In this document: positions 1 to 7,808 of the stretch, piece after piece
How positions within the stretch are numbered: the first letter of the stretch is position 1
How the letters are laid out: each line of letters opens with the position of its first letter
Assembly (NCBI RefSeq): GCF_004336745.1
Contig: NZ_SJXD01000001.1
Location: 58,378 to 122,377, forward strand
Length of the DNA stretch: 64,000 nucleotides
From: Roseococcus sp. SYP-B2431
GTDB taxonomy: Bacteria > Pseudomonadota > Alphaproteobacteria > Acetobacterales > Acetobacteraceae
Reading direction: 5' to 3'
The notes under the pieces: model-generated
What the model was told of the DNA's origin: nothing
Database searches by the model: none
Seen by the model: only the letters and a program-made list of their open reading frames with translations
Made by a program: the position numbers and the translations under genes

Positions 1-480
1 GCGCTCGGCCTCGCTCGCATCGGCCCATTCCACGATTCGCTCGACCGCGCCCGAGCCGCCCTGCACCACCCGGCCGTACTTCGCCGGATCGGCCGGGCGC
101 ATCGCCAGCAGGGCCAGGCCCGCGCTGGCCCGCCCCTGCACCAGCCGCTCCAGCGTCGCCGTGGTGATCAGCGGGTTGTCGCCGTAGAGCACAGCCACGT
201 CGCCGGAGAATCCGTCCAGCAGCGGCGCCGCCATGCGCGCGGCATGGCCCGTGCCCAGCCGCTCGGCCTGCACGACCGTCGCATGCGGGGCCACGGCCTT
301 CTCCAGCTCCGGCATGCCCGGCCCGACGACCACGATCACCCGGTCGAAGACCGGCTCGCCGGCGGCGATCAGGTGGCGGATCATGGGGCGGCCGGCGATG
401 CGGTGCATCACCTTCGGCATCGCTGACTTCATGCGGGTGCCCTGTCCCGCCGCGAGAATGATGGCCGTGCGCATCCTCAT
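1..480 (-). CDS. glmU: GlmU N-terminal part (UDP-GlcNAc pyrophosphorylase), partial
   Basis: Bifunctional GlmU makes UDP-N-acetylglucosamine for peptidoglycan and LPS: its N-terminal domain is the uridylyltransferase and its C-terminal domain the acetyltransferase. Only the first 160 codons are in the window; the gene runs off the left edge. The nucleotidyltransferase signature LAAGQGTRMKSAMPKVMH begins about residue 9, and YGDNPL near residue 105 fits the metal-binding loop. The start is the first ATG at 480; a second ATG two codons later is possible. It is divergent from gph. The end seen, with RIVEWADASE, matches the family region just after the sugar-binding loop. A stand-alone nucleotidyltransferase cannot be excluded because the acetyltransferase domain is not visible. 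Confidence 0.85.
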   Translation of the reverse strand, partial: MRMRTAIILAAGQGTRMKSAMPKVMHRIAGRPMIRHLIAAGEPVFDRVIVVVGPGMPELEKAVAPHATVVQAERLGTGHAARMAAPLLDGFSGDVAVLYGDNPLITTATLERLVQGRASAGLALLAMRPADPAKYGRVVQGGSGAVERIVEWADASEAER

Positions 481-568
481 GGCCTAGCCGCCCCTATGGC
501 CGCACCGCAACCCTTGCCTGCCTGACGCTTTCTTGCGGGGCGTTTCCGCTCCGGCTACGCCCGCCGCC

Positions 569-1213
569 ATGCCCCTCGCGATCTTCGACCTCGACGGCAC
601 GCTGGTGGACAGCGCGCCCGACCTCCACGCCTCGCTGAACCGGTTGATGGGCCGGTACGGCCTCGCCCCCTTCCTCCTGCCGGAAGTCAAGAAGATGATC
701 GGCGACGGCGCGCGGGCCCTGGTCGAGAAGGCCTTCGCCGCCCGGGGCGAGGCCGTCGGCGAGGAGGCGGTGAGGCACTTCCTGGCCGATTACGAGCCGA
801 ACAGCGCCGTCCTCACCCGCCCCTATCCGGGTATGGTCGAGGCGCTGGAAACCTTCGGCAAGGAGGGCTGGCAGCGCGCCATCTGCACCAACAAGCCGAT
901 CGCCGCGACCTGGGTGATGCTGGATGCGCTCCGCCTCGGCGGCTATTTCGAGCTGGTTCTGGGCGGCGACAGCCTGCCCGTGAAGAAGCCCGATCCCGGC
1001 CATGTCCTGGGGGTGCTGGAGAAGCTCGGCGTGGACCCGCTCGATGCGACGATGGTCGGCGACCATCAGAACGACATCCGCGCGGCCGCGGGCGCCAGGG
1101 TACGAAGCGTCTTCGCGGCCTGGGGCTACGGCGACGGCACGGGCGCGGACCTCGCCTGCGCGACACCCGCCGAGCTGCCGGACCTGCTCATCGCGGCTTT
1201 TGGCGCGCCTTAG
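569..1213 (+). CDS. gph: Phosphoglycolate phosphatase (HAD family)
   Basis: A HAD-superfamily hydrolase of 214 residues, most likely phosphoglycolate phosphatase, which turns 2-phosphoglycolate into glycolate. Motif I DLDGT (residues 7-11) holds the nucleophile aspartate, ICTNKP is motif II, the lysine in KKPDPG is motif III and MVGDHQND is motif IV. A helical cap lies between motifs I and II. ATG 569 is chosen because it sits just before the motif I strand; a TTG 36 bases upstream in the same frame would add an unlikely proline-alanine extension. No clear Shine-Dalgarno is seen. Other HAD phosphatases share these motifs, so the substrate is inferred. Confidence 0.85.
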   Translation: MPLAIFDLDGTLVDSAPDLHASLNRLMGRYGLAPFLLPEVKKMIGDGARALVEKAFAARGEAVGEEAVRHFLADYEPNSAVLTRPYPGMVEALETFGKEGWQRAICTNKPIAATWVMLDALRLGGYFELVLGGDSLPVKKPDPGHVLGVLEKLGVDPLDATMVGDHQNDIRAAAGARVRSVFAAWGYGDGTGADLACATPAELPDLLIAAFGAP

Positions 1214-1965
1214 GGTCCGCCGCGCGAGACCTGGCTCAGCACCACCTGGATGGTGCCCCACCAGCGGCTCGCCAGCTCCATCCGGAGGGGGAGCACCGGC
1301 GCATCGGGCTGCACGGGCGGGCCGAAATGCACGATGCTCCGCATGGGGCGCGCATCCTCCGGCCGCTCCAGCGGCACCCCGGCCAGCATCCGGCTCTCGA
1401 TCACGCAGCTCGGCAGGCCACCGCCGGTGGGCTGGCGCACGGCCTCGGTGCTGACGTCCAGCTGGGTGAGGCGCCTCCCGTCGAAGACCCTCGCCCGCCC
1501 GTCGCAGCGCCCGGTCTCGCGCACCTGGCGCGAGAGCTGCAGCATGGCCGAGAGCGCGTCCAGCGTTCCAGGCAGCGCCTCGGGCGGGATGGGCGTGCGT
1601 TCCATGTCCTGCACGGGCTCGAGCGTCACGCTTCGCGGTGTGCCGGCGCCGTAATCGATGGCAATGCGCCGGGCGCTACCCCGCCAGTTGCCGCTGCTGC
1701 GATGGAGCCGCGGCGTCGGGGTCGAGCCGCGCCAGACGCCCTCGCTGCGCGAGACCTGCTCGCCCCGGAAGAAGAGAGTGGCAAGCCCGCGCGGCCGCGT
1801 CCGTGTCTCGATGACATAGGGCGCCCCGGCTCCGCCGATGTCGACATCCACCCGGGCCTCCATCACCGTCACGCCGGCGACGGTGAAGACGTAGCTCGCC
1901 TGCCATGGCGCCGCCGCCGCGGGGAAGCCGAGAAGGACGAAGCCCAGGGTGATGCGCCGCAGCAT
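1210..1965 (-). CDS. DUF3108 domain periplasmic protein
   Basis: A 251-residue exported protein of the DUF3108 family, whose function is not established. The sequence opens with a signal peptide (MLRRITLGFVLLGFPAAAAP). The mature part is beta-rich and follows the family pattern: an early YVFTVAGVTVMEARVDVDI strand pair, then TRTRPRGLATLFF. ATG 1965 is chosen because it starts the signal peptide; the frame extends 23 codons further upstream but that part is arginine-rich and overlaps the likely tRNA promoter region. It is convergent with gph, the two stop regions overlapping by 4 bases. Confidence 0.75.
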   Translation of the reverse strand: MLRRITLGFVLLGFPAAAAPWQASYVFTVAGVTVMEARVDVDIGGAGAPYVIETRTRPRGLATLFFRGEQVSRSEGVWRGSTPTPRLHRSSGNWRGSARRIAIDYGAGTPRSVTLEPVQDMERTPIPPEALPGTLDALSAMLQLSRQVRETGRCDGRARVFDGRRLTQLDVSTEAVRQPTGGGLPSCVIESRMLAGVPLERPEDARPMRSIVHFGPPVQPDAPVLPLRMELASRWWGTIQVVLSQVSRGGP

Positions 1966-2008
1966 GTGACCGCATAGGTGGGGGCGCCGGCGAGGCGAGA
2001 CAACCGTC

Positions 2009-2037
2009 TTGACACCCCGCCCCATCCGCCGCAAAGG
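2009..2037 (+). promoter_or_regulatory. Possible tRNA-Val promoter
   Basis: A perfect -35 hexamer TTGACA lies at 2009-2014, about 35 bases before the tRNA. A 17-base spacer leads to a poor -10 (CAAAGG, 2032-2037). The position fits a stable-RNA promoter but the -10 is weak. Confidence 0.35.
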
Positions 2038-2049
2038 GAGCGCCTCCAG

Positions 2050-2124
2050 GGGCGCGTAGCTCAGCGGTAGAGCACTGCCTTCACACGGCAGGGGTCACAG
2101 GTTCAATCCCTGTCGCGCCCACCA
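2050..2124 (+). tRNA. tRNA-Val (CAC)
   Basis: A full cloverleaf with encoded CCA. The acceptor stem GGGCGCG pairs with CGCGCCC, followed by discriminator A and CCA. The anticodon stem CTGCC/GGCAG encloses the loop TTCACAC, giving anticodon CAC (codon GUG, valine). The T arm is ACAGG-TTCAATC-CCTGT. Confidence 0.95.
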
Positions 2125-2132
2125 CGTCGCCC

Positions 2133-2345
2133 CTACCTTTCGCTTGACCGCGCCGCCCGAACCAGCGGCACCAGCGACAGCAGGATCGCCGAAACCAGGA
2201 TGCCGGCCGTCACCAGCCCCGCCGGCATGGTGCGCGCGGCCGCGGTAACGCTGGCCGGGCCGAGCCGAAGGGTGACACTGGCCTTCATCTCCTCGGGATG
2301 GGTGATCTCCGCGGGCGGCGTCGTGGCGGGAAGTTCGGGGTCCAT
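2133..2345 (-). CDS. Small single-span membrane protein, unknown
   Basis: A 70-residue protein with an acidic/polar N-terminal half and one hydrophobic helix near residues 42-63 (AGLVTAGILVSAILLSLVPL), ending in a short basic tail. The family is not recognised. The frame also extends upstream of ATG 2345, but that part has the arginine/proline-rich composition of a shadow frame. It lies directly behind the tRNA on the opposite strand. Confidence 0.5.
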   Translation of the reverse strand: MDPELPATTPPAEITHPEEMKASVTLRLGPASVTAAARTMPAGLVTAGILVSAILLSLVPLVRAARSSER

Positions 2346-2418
2346 GCTCTGCCTCTCGATGGATGGCGCGGCAGCATAGCCTCCCGCAACGCCGCGGGCC
2401 CGCCCGCGTTGGCCGGGC

Positions 2419-2646
2419 ATGGCCCTTCCCGACGCCCCCCTCCGCCTCTCCCTCGATGTCCTGGCCGCGGCCGAGGCGGCGGCGCGACGCGCCGGGATCT
2501 CGCCGCAGCAATGGATCGAGCGGCTGGTGCTGCGCGAGGCCGGCGGGCCGGAGCCGACCTCCGCGCCGCAGGAGGTCGGACCCGAGGACGAGGTGCGTGG
2601 CGGCCCGGAAGCCACCGAAAAGCCCGCTCACCAGACCGACGACTGA
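2419..2646 (+). CDS. Small ribbon-helix-helix-like protein
   Basis: A 75-residue protein. Its first 40 residues (RLSLDVLAAAEAAARRAGIS then QQWIERLVL) have the strand-helix-helix pattern of Arc/MetJ-type ribbon-helix-helix proteins; the rest is an acidic, disordered-looking tail. It is divergent from the small membrane gene at 2133. No toxin partner is adjacent, so an antitoxin role is not claimed. The fold is an inference from pattern only. Confidence 0.5.
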   Translation: MALPDAPLRLSLDVLAAAEAAARRAGISPQQWIERLVLREAGGPEPTSAPQEVGPEDEVRGGPEATEKPAHQTDD

Positions 2647-2725
2647 CCGGCCGCCCGGGATCGGAGCAACCCACATTTCGCGGCGGCGTTGATGCTTCAT
2701 GCGAATGCATGAAGGAGTAAGCAAG

Positions 2726-3067
2726 ATGATGAAGCGCCACATGCCCGCCTTCGCTTTGGCCGCCGCGCTGCTTGCGGCGCCGGCCGCCGGCTTTGCGCAG
2801 GGCTCCAGTTCCGACACGCCTCGGCCCCCGGGCTCCGATCCAAGCGCCGCGGTGAGCCGCTCGGTCGGCCAGCCCACCGCGCCCCCGGGCAGCACGGGCA
2901 ATCCGACCGGCAGCCCGCTGGACCGGTCGCCCACCCCGGGCGCCAGCGCCTCGGGCAATGCGGCCAACCCCGGCCGCCCCTCAGTCAGCGACCCGGCGGC
3001 GCGCTCCACCAGACCGGGCATGCCCTCGCCCGGCGCGCCCTCGGCCCCCGGGTCGAACACGAACTGA
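2726..3067 (+). CDS. Secreted proline/serine/glycine-rich protein
   Basis: A 113-residue protein with a signal peptide (MMKRHMPAFALAAALLAAPAAGFAQ, cleavage likely after AQ). The rest is low complexity, rich in Pro, Ser, Gly and Asn, and probably unfolded in the periplasm or cell surface. GAAGGAG at 2711-2717 lies 8 bases before ATG 2726 and sets the start. The family is unknown. A strong hairpin follows at 3145. Confidence 0.55.
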   Translation: MMKRHMPAFALAAALLAAPAAGFAQGSSSDTPRPPGSDPSAAVSRSVGQPTAPPGSTGNPTGSPLDRSPTPGASASGNAANPGRPSVSDPAARSTRPGMPSPGAPSAPGSNTN

Positions 3068-3144
3068 TATGGGAAGACCTGGCCCGCGATCGCCTCAAGG
3101 GGTCGCAGGACAGGTCGTCGGGAGGACGCATTCCGCCCGACAGT

Positions 3145-3177
3145 GAACGCCGGCGAGGACGCCCCTCGCCGGCGTTC
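3145..3177 (+). terminator. Hairpin, probable terminator
   Basis: A perfect 13-bp stem (GAACGCCGGCGAG paired with CTCGCCGGCGTTC) encloses a 7-base loop. It has no T-run, so it may be a Rho-type or processing hairpin rather than an intrinsic terminator. It lies 78 bases behind the secreted protein gene. Confidence 0.5.
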
Positions 3178-3332
3178 ATCGATTCAGCGCGGCAGGGTGA
3201 GCGCGAAGCGGAGCGCGACCGGCTCGGGGCTGGGTACCGGCCAGCAAGGGCGGACACGGGCAGCCGGCCGCTCCGGGGGCGCGCCCCCGTCCTGACAGGG
3301 CATCGCAGGAAGAAGCGGTCATGAACCCCGCT

Positions 3333-3764
3333 TCACCGCTGCGGATCATGGGAATGGCGGTGCCCGGCGACCCTCACGAGATGCAGGTGCCCGAGGCGAA
3401 CGCCGCGCTGCGTGACCAGGCTGTCGCCGAAGGCGCGCACCTCCGACAGCCTCCCCTTGAGCACCGCCACCTCCAGGCATTCCTCCCGGTCGAGATGCAC
3501 GTGCATCGTCGCCACCGAAAGGTCGTGGTGGTGATGCTGCGCACTGGTCAGCCGCCGGGCGAGGTCCCGCGTCCCATGCTCGTAGACGTAGCTAAGCGCG
3601 GCCACGCAGGGCGCATCGCCGTCGCCCGCCGCCGCCTCGCGCGCCTGGGTCTCGCGCAGGATATCGCGGATCGCCTCGGACCGGCTGGCATAGCCGCGGC
3701 GGGCGCAGAGCCCATCGACCAGGCCGAGCAGTTCCTCGTCGACGCTGATGGTGATGCGCTGCAT
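3333..3764 (-). CDS. nikR: NikR-family nickel-responsive regulator
   Basis: A 143-residue metal-dependent repressor: a ribbon-helix-helix DNA-binding domain (residues 1-45, [13 protein letters not shown] start) followed by an ACT-like nickel-binding domain. Ligands equivalent to the E. coli NikR site are visible: a His run at 77-80, H88 and H90 in MHVHLD, and C96 in EECLEV. The C-terminus carries further histidines ([14 protein letters not shown]). NikR normally represses nickel uptake genes; none is in the window, so its target is elsewhere or unknown. The start is the ATG directly before the RHH strand. Confidence 0.88.
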   Translation of the reverse strand: MQRITISVDEELLGLVDGLCARRGYASRSEAIRDILRETQAREAAAGDGDAPCVAALSYVYEHGTRDLARRLTSAQHHHHDLSVATMHVHLDREECLEVAVLKGRLSEVRAFGDSLVTQRGVRLGHLHLVRVAGHRHSHDPQR

Positions 3765-3821
3765 GAACGGCTCCGTCCTCGGGGCGCGATCTTCGCGCCG
3801 ATTCGCGGTAAACCGGAAGCC

Positions 3822-4898
3822 TCAGCCGCCCAGGGCCGCGAGTTCCCGCTCCAGCTCCCCGATCTCCTTGCGCGTCTGGCGGAGGTAGGCGTCGCGCTGC
3901 GCAATCTCGGCCTCGGTCTTCAGCTTCCAGCCATAGGCGTTGGTGATGTCCTGCCGCTTCTTGCGGATCAGCTCGGCGAGATCCACCCGGCGCCGGGCGA
4001 CCTCGGGCGGCGCGGAAGGCTCCGGCTCGGATGCGGCGGGCAGCGGGGGGCCGGTCGCCGGGGATGGAGGGGGCGGCCCGGGCATCGCGCAGGCAGGCGG
4101 CTCCGGCGCCGGCCAGAGGGATCCGGACGCCGCCAACCCCTCGAAGAGCCGGATCAGCACCGACCAACGGAGCGCCTCGAGCCGCGCCGCGGCGCGGTGG
4201 CGCGCCACCCCGGGGGCTGACCCGCCGCGAAGGCTCCAGCCGCCGGCGCCGAATCGGCCGGCCGCGCCCCGGAACGCCTCCGCCGCACCGGGGCCATAGG
4301 CCAGCTCCAGAAATGCCTCCACGTCGCGCGGGCCTGGCCGGTGCAGCAGGGACCGCCGCTGCCGGCGCCAGGCCCACATCACCTCCCGGGCCGCCAGCCG
4401 CGCGGAGAGCCGGCGCATCGCCCGGCGGCTGAAGGCCTCGGCGAACCAGTCCCAACCCCAGGCCAGGTGGTAGAGGAGGCGGCAGCCGACCTCGTGCAGC
4501 GTGTCCCGCGCGAGGGGCAGGCGCAGCAGGAGCCAGGCGGGACCGGCCAGGACCAGCGTCCCTCCGGGCCGGAGCACGAGGTCCAGCATCGGCCCCCGAT
4601 GGGTCACCGCCGACCAGCATCCCCAGAGGAAGGCGGCCAGCACGAGCGCGTCGAGCGCGAGCCTCAGCAGGAAACGGAGCTTGCCCGCCAGCTTGCGCGC
4701 CGAGGGCGCGGCGCGCAGTGGGGGGCCGGCCGCCAGCGCCGGTCGGTGCGCATGCAGCAGCGAGCGCGAGCTCTCCAGCAGTTGCCGGACATCCACCCGC
4801 CGTTCCGCCAGCCCGCTCCGCTCCAGCTGCGCCACGAGCTCCCGAAGCTCGGCCGTCGCGCGGTCCTCGGCCCGCCTGCCCAGCACCTGGCCCTCCAT
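3822..4898 (-). CDS. Membrane protein with C-terminal coiled coil, unknown
   Basis: A 358-residue protein of unknown family. It has a polar N-terminus, a hydrophobic stretch near residues 75-98 and another near 112-128, a tryptophan- and arginine-rich central part, a proline-rich linker (PPPPSPATGPPLP), and a charged helical C-terminus with heptad character (residues about 305-355). It lies 129 bases downstream of the LemA-like gene on the same strand and may share its transcript. Start at ATG 4898, the first in frame within the plausible coding region. Confidence 0.5.
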   Translation of the reverse strand: MEGQVLGRRAEDRATAELRELVAQLERSGLAERRVDVRQLLESSRSLLHAHRPALAAGPPLRAAPSARKLAGKLRFLLRLALDALVLAAFLWGCWSAVTHRGPMLDLVLRPGGTLVLAGPAWLLLRLPLARDTLHEVGCRLLYHLAWGWDWFAEAFSRRAMRRLSARLAAREVMWAWRRQRRSLLHRPGPRDVEAFLELAYGPGAAEAFRGAAGRFGAGGWSLRGGSAPGVARHRAAARLEALRWSVLIRLFEGLAASGSLWPAPEPPACAMPGPPPPSPATGPPLPAASEPEPSAPPEVARRRVDLAELIRKKRQDITNAYGWKLKTEAEIAQRDAYLRQTRKEIGELERELAALGG

Positions 4899-5027
4899 GG
4901 AGCCCCTTTGGCCCCGTCCATCGACGAGGCGCCATCCTGGGAGGATCTGGTGAAGGCCGTGTTAAGCCGGCTCCCTCGGCCAGGCCCGGCAGCGGCGAAT
5001 CGGGGCGGCGGCGGATCCGGGCAGCGA

Positions 5028-5582
5028 TCAGACCCGGGCAGGCGCCGTCCTCGCCGCCTCGGGCTTGGCTTCCGCGACGGTGTAGTATTGCAGCAGGTCG
5101 AAGCGGACGACATAGGCGAGGAAGCCGCCCGGAAAGCCCGTCCTCGCCTCGTTGTAGGCCCGCGCCGCCTCGTTGAAGGCGCGCGCCGATCTGCCGATCC
5201 GGCCCTGGAGGTCCGAGAGCTCGGCCTGGAGCCGCCCAAGGCCGGGATCCACACTGAGGTCCGGGTCCTGCTCCACCGCCTCGAAGGCGCGGCCGATCGC
5301 CGCGCTCAGCTCCGCTTCGGCCTTGCCGATCGCCGGCGGTTCCTGCTCCGCCGCGGCATGGCGGCGGGCGTTCGTCAGCCCGTCCAGCGACTTTTTCTCG
5401 CGCGCGGTGCGCCCCGGCACGGCAGCGACGAGACGGGAAACGAGCTCGTGCCGCCGCCGGAGCGGTTCGTCGAGATCAGCCCAGGCCTGCACCGCCGCCT
5501 GCTGCAGCGCGACCAGCCGGCCCCGGACGAACACAGCCCAGATCAGCAGCAGCAGGACGACCGCCGGTATCACCCACTCCAT
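5028..5582 (-). CDS. LemA family protein
   Basis: A 184-residue protein with an N-terminal membrane anchor (VIPAVVLLLLIWAVFV) and a long helical domain, as in LemA. The family hallmark is the C-terminal half: AFNEAARAYNEARTGFPG followed by YYTVAEAKPEAAR. The role of LemA proteins is not settled. ATG 5582 is chosen because the anchor begins at once; the frame continues upstream with no sign of coding. It is followed on the same strand by an unknown membrane protein. Confidence 0.8.
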   Translation of the reverse strand: MEWVIPAVVLLLLIWAVFVRGRLVALQQAAVQAWADLDEPLRRRHELVSRLVAAVPGRTAREKKSLDGLTNARRHAAAEQEPPAIGKAEAELSAAIGRAFEAVEQDPDLSVDPGLGRLQAELSDLQGRIGRSARAFNEAARAYNEARTGFPGGFLAYVVRFDLLQYYTVAEAKPEAARTAPARV

Positions 5583-5742
5583 GATACGCCCGCCATTCGT
5601 TGCAGGGTCGAGATCAGCACGGAATCCTGCGGTGGAATAGGACCGGGACGATCCGCGCTTGCGCGGGCGGGACCGATGGCCTAAACGCCGCCGACCCACG
5701 GCAGGAGCCATCGCGCCTGCCGCATCCCCGAAAGCCCGCGCC

Positions 5743-5970
5743 ATGAAGCCCGACACGCATCCCGCCTATCACGACCTGAACGTCATCATGACCGACGGCA
5801 CGACCTTCACGACCCGCACCGCGGGCGGCAAGCCGGGCGAGACGCTGCGCCTCGACATCGATCCGAAGAGCCACCCGGCCTGGACCGGCGTGCAGCGCAT
5901 CATGGACACGGGCGGCCAGGTGGCGAAGTTCAACAAGAAGTTCGCCGGCATCGGCATGCGCAAGGGCTGA
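5743..5970 (+). CDS. rpmE: 50S ribosomal protein L31
   Basis: A 75-residue L31. The start MKPDTHPAYHDLNVIMTDG and the segment IDPKSHPAWTG are characteristic. It lacks the CxxC zinc motif, so it is the zinc-free form usual in alphaproteobacteria. ATG 5743 matches the conserved L31 start; the frame runs upstream without conservation. A strong intrinsic terminator follows. Confidence 0.95.
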   Translation: MKPDTHPAYHDLNVIMTDGTTFTTRTAGGKPGETLRLDIDPKSHPAWTGVQRIMDTGGQVAKFNKKFAGIGMRKG

Positions 5971-5994
5971 TCCAGCCCTCCTGCTGCTGGAAAG

Positions 5995-6026
5995 AACCGC
6001 CTGGCCAGTGGCTTAGGCGGTTTTTT
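5995..6026 (+). terminator. Intrinsic terminator of rpmE
   Basis: The stem AACCGCCT/AGGCGGTT (8 bp) with a 12-base loop is followed by six T. It lies 24 bases after the rpmE stop. Confidence 0.85.
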
Positions 6027-6071
6027 CGTTTTCGCGCGGAGCCCCTTGAACGGCGCTTTCGCGCGTCATAT

Positions 6072-6117
6072 CTCGGATCCGTCGAGGCGCCCTTGCGGGC
6101 CTCGACGCGGATCCGAG
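6072..6117 (+). promoter_or_regulatory. Long hairpin upstream of hsp20
   Basis: CTCGGATCC (6072-6080) pairs with GGATCCGAG (6109-6117), and the adjoining GTCGAGGC (6081-6088) pairs with GCCTCGAC (6099-6106), leaving a 2-base bulge and a 10-base loop. It ends 74 bases before the Hsp20 start, beyond the rpmE terminator, so it is either in the Hsp20 5' leader or at its promoter. It is not a CIRCE element. A thermosensor, protein-binding or repeat-element role is possible. Confidence 0.5.
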
Positions 6118-6191
6118 GCGCTGTCGCCCGCATGGGGACGGAGCCGATCGGGACGCTTCAACAGGACCTTGCTCCGGAAGGAGGTTCGCGT

Positions 6192-6662
6192 ATGAACGCC
6201 ATTGATTTCTCTCCCCTGTTCCGCACCGCCATCGGCTTCGACCGCGTTGCCCGCCTGCTCGACGGCGTGCGCAACCAGGCCGAGACCCAGGCCTATCCCC
6301 CGTTCAACATCGAAGCGACCGGCGATGACAGCTACGTGCTGACCATGGCCGTGGCCGGCTTTGGCCCCGAGGACATCGAGCTCGTCGTCCGCGACGACCA
6401 GCTCTCGATCAGCGGCAAGGCGCCGCAGTCCGCCGAGGGCCAGGAGCGCCGCTACGTCCACCGCGGCATCGCCGGGCGCGCCTTCGAGCGCCGCTTCGTG
6501 CTCGCCGACCACCTCGTGGTCCAGGGCGCGCGGATGGAGAACGGCCTGCTGCATGTCGCGCTGAAGCGCGAGGTGCCGGAGGCGCTGAAGCCCCGCCGGA
6601 TCGAAATCCAGGCCGCGGCGCCGCGCCAGCCCGCGATCGAGCAGGTCGCCCAGGCGGCTTGA
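6192..6662 (+). CDS. Small heat-shock protein (Hsp20/IbpA type)
   Basis: A 156-residue ATP-independent chaperone that holds unfolding proteins. The N-terminus DFSPLFRTAIGFDRVARLLD is typical of bacterial IbpA-like Hsp20. The alpha-crystallin domain spans about 38-130, with YPPFNIEATGDDSYVLTMAV, the VVRDDQLSISG strand, the GIAGRAFERRFVLADHL loop and the MENGLLHVAL strand. A short Pro/Ala tail follows. GGAAGGAGG lies just before ATG 6192 and fixes the start; the upstream in-frame codons run through the 3' side of the long hairpin and are not coding. Confidence 0.9.
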   Translation: MNAIDFSPLFRTAIGFDRVARLLDGVRNQAETQAYPPFNIEATGDDSYVLTMAVAGFGPEDIELVVRDDQLSISGKAPQSAEGQERRYVHRGIAGRAFERRFVLADHLVVQGARMENGLLHVALKREVPEALKPRRIEIQAAAPRQPAIEQVAQAA

Positions 6663-6695
6663 GCTGGTCCTTGCCGAGAGGCGGGCCTGAACGGG

Positions 6696-6725
6696 AGGGC
6701 CGGCGGGCGACCGCCGGCCCTTTCC
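6696..6725 (+). terminator. Intrinsic terminator of hsp20
   Basis: An 11-bp stem (AGGGCCGGCGG / CCGCCGGCCCT) with tetraloop GCGA is followed by a short T-rich stretch. It lies between the convergent hsp20 and DUF1192 genes. Confidence 0.75.
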
Positions 6726-6738
6726 TTATGCGTCGCGC

Positions 6739-6930
6739 TCAGGAAGGGCGCCTGAAGAAAGCATCCGCCGCCGCCCGCTGGCCCGACCGCGCGGCGATCG
6801 CCGCCTCGGCGCGGGCGATCTCCGCCTGGAGATCGGCGATATAGGCCCTCAGCTCCGTCTCGGCCCAATCTTGCAGGGCGGCCGGGGCGAAGCGCTGGGC
6901 CGGCTTCGGCCGCGGTTCCTCATCGAACAC
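6739..6930 (-). CDS. DUF1192 family small protein
   Basis: A 63-residue protein of the alphaproteobacterial DUF1192 family. It starts MFDEEPRPKP, then forms one amphipathic coiled-coil helix (TELRAYIADLQAEIARAEAA) and ends with the typical RAAADAFFR. Function unknown. Confidence 0.8.
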   Translation of the reverse strand: MFDEEPRPKPAQRFAPAALQDWAETELRAYIADLQAEIARAEAAIAARSGQRAAADAFFRRPS

Positions 6931-7058
6931 CGTTTTTCCTCCCCATCCTCACAGGGCTTGGCCCGGGCCGGCCCTGCCACTATAGGGCTTGCGACAGAAG
7001 AGCCGCCCCTTGGGGGTGCGCCCATCCGCGCAGCCCCCTCACCCATGGAAGCACCGTC

Positions 7059-7640
7059 ATGGCCCTCCCGCCCCTGATGCCCAAGGCCACCGCCGTCTGG
7101 CTCATCGAGAAGACCTCGCTCTCCTTCGAGCAGATCGCTGATTTCGTCCAGATGCACCCGCTGGAAGTCCAGGCCATCGCGGATGGCGAGGTGGCGCAGG
7201 GCATCATTGGCTATGATCCCGTCGCGAATGGCCAGGTGACGCGCGAGGACATCGCCCGGGCGGAGGCGAATGGCAGCGCGCGGCTGACGCTGGCGGCCAA
7301 CGCCATCCCGGCGGCCAAGGGGCGCGGCAAGGGCGGGAAGTACACGCCGGTCGCCAAGCGCAACGACCGGCCGGACGGCATCGCCTGGCTGCTGCGCAAC
7401 CACCCGGAGCTCACCGAGGCGCAGATCGGCAAGCTGGTCGGCACCACGAAGGAGACCATCCAGAAGGTGCGCGACCGCACCCACTGGAACAGCGCGAACA
7501 TCAAGCCGCGCGATCCCGTGATCCTGGGCCTGTGCAGCCAGGGCGCGCTGAACGCGGCCGTGACGGCCGCGCAGGAACGACTTCGTGCGGAGGGCATCGC
7601 GATCCCGACGCCGCATCCCACGCCCTTCGAGTCCGAGTGA
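7059..7640 (+). CDS. DUF1013 protein (TrcR-like)
   Basis: A 193-residue protein of the DUF1013 family, which is confined to alphaproteobacteria; recent annotations name it the cell-cycle transcriptional regulator TrcR. The start MALPPLMPKATAVWLI and the segment HPEVQAI-like LEVQAIADGEVAQGI are family signatures. Two helix-turn-helix-like segments are seen: SFEQIADFVQMHPLEVQAI and TEAQIGKLVGTTKETIQ. No enzyme motif is present. Single gene with a 10-bp hairpin at its 3' side (7659-7695). The name rests on recalled annotation and is less sure than the family. Confidence 0.8.
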   Translation: MALPPLMPKATAVWLIEKTSLSFEQIADFVQMHPLEVQAIADGEVAQGIIGYDPVANGQVTREDIARAEANGSARLTLAANAIPAAKGRGKGGKYTPVAKRNDRPDGIAWLLRNHPELTEAQIGKLVGTTKETIQKVRDRTHWNSANIKPRDPVILGLCSQGALNAAVTAAQERLRAEGIAIPTPHPTPFESE

Positions 7641-7658
7641 TCCTGGGGGCCTCCGCGC

Positions 7659-7695
7659 GGCTGGAGTGATTTCGTCCGCCGCGGGCACTCCAGCC
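7659..7695 (+). terminator. Hairpin after the DUF1013 gene
   Basis: GGCTGGAGTG (7659-7668) pairs perfectly with CACTCCAGCC (7686-7695) over a 17-base loop; a T-rich tetranucleotide follows 9 bases later. Possible terminator. Confidence 0.4.
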
Positions 7696-7808
7696 GCCCT
7701 GTCTTTTCAAGGCACTTTCCCGGCAGCCGATGGTCCGGCCCAGCCTCAAAAATGCTCCTTTGCGCGACGCGTGGCCTGATCTCCGGCGCCTTGCGCCTCC
7801 GTCACGCC

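Noticed and set aside
3184..3303. A 39-codon minus-strand frame (ATG at 3303) ending in ALRFALTLPR
   Set aside because: It has no Shine-Dalgarno, no family similarity and lies in a GC-rich stretch with a palindrome; not supportable as a gene.
6072..6117. CIRCE element for HrcA
   Set aside because: The arms do not match TTAGCACTC/GAGTGCTAA and the spacing differs.
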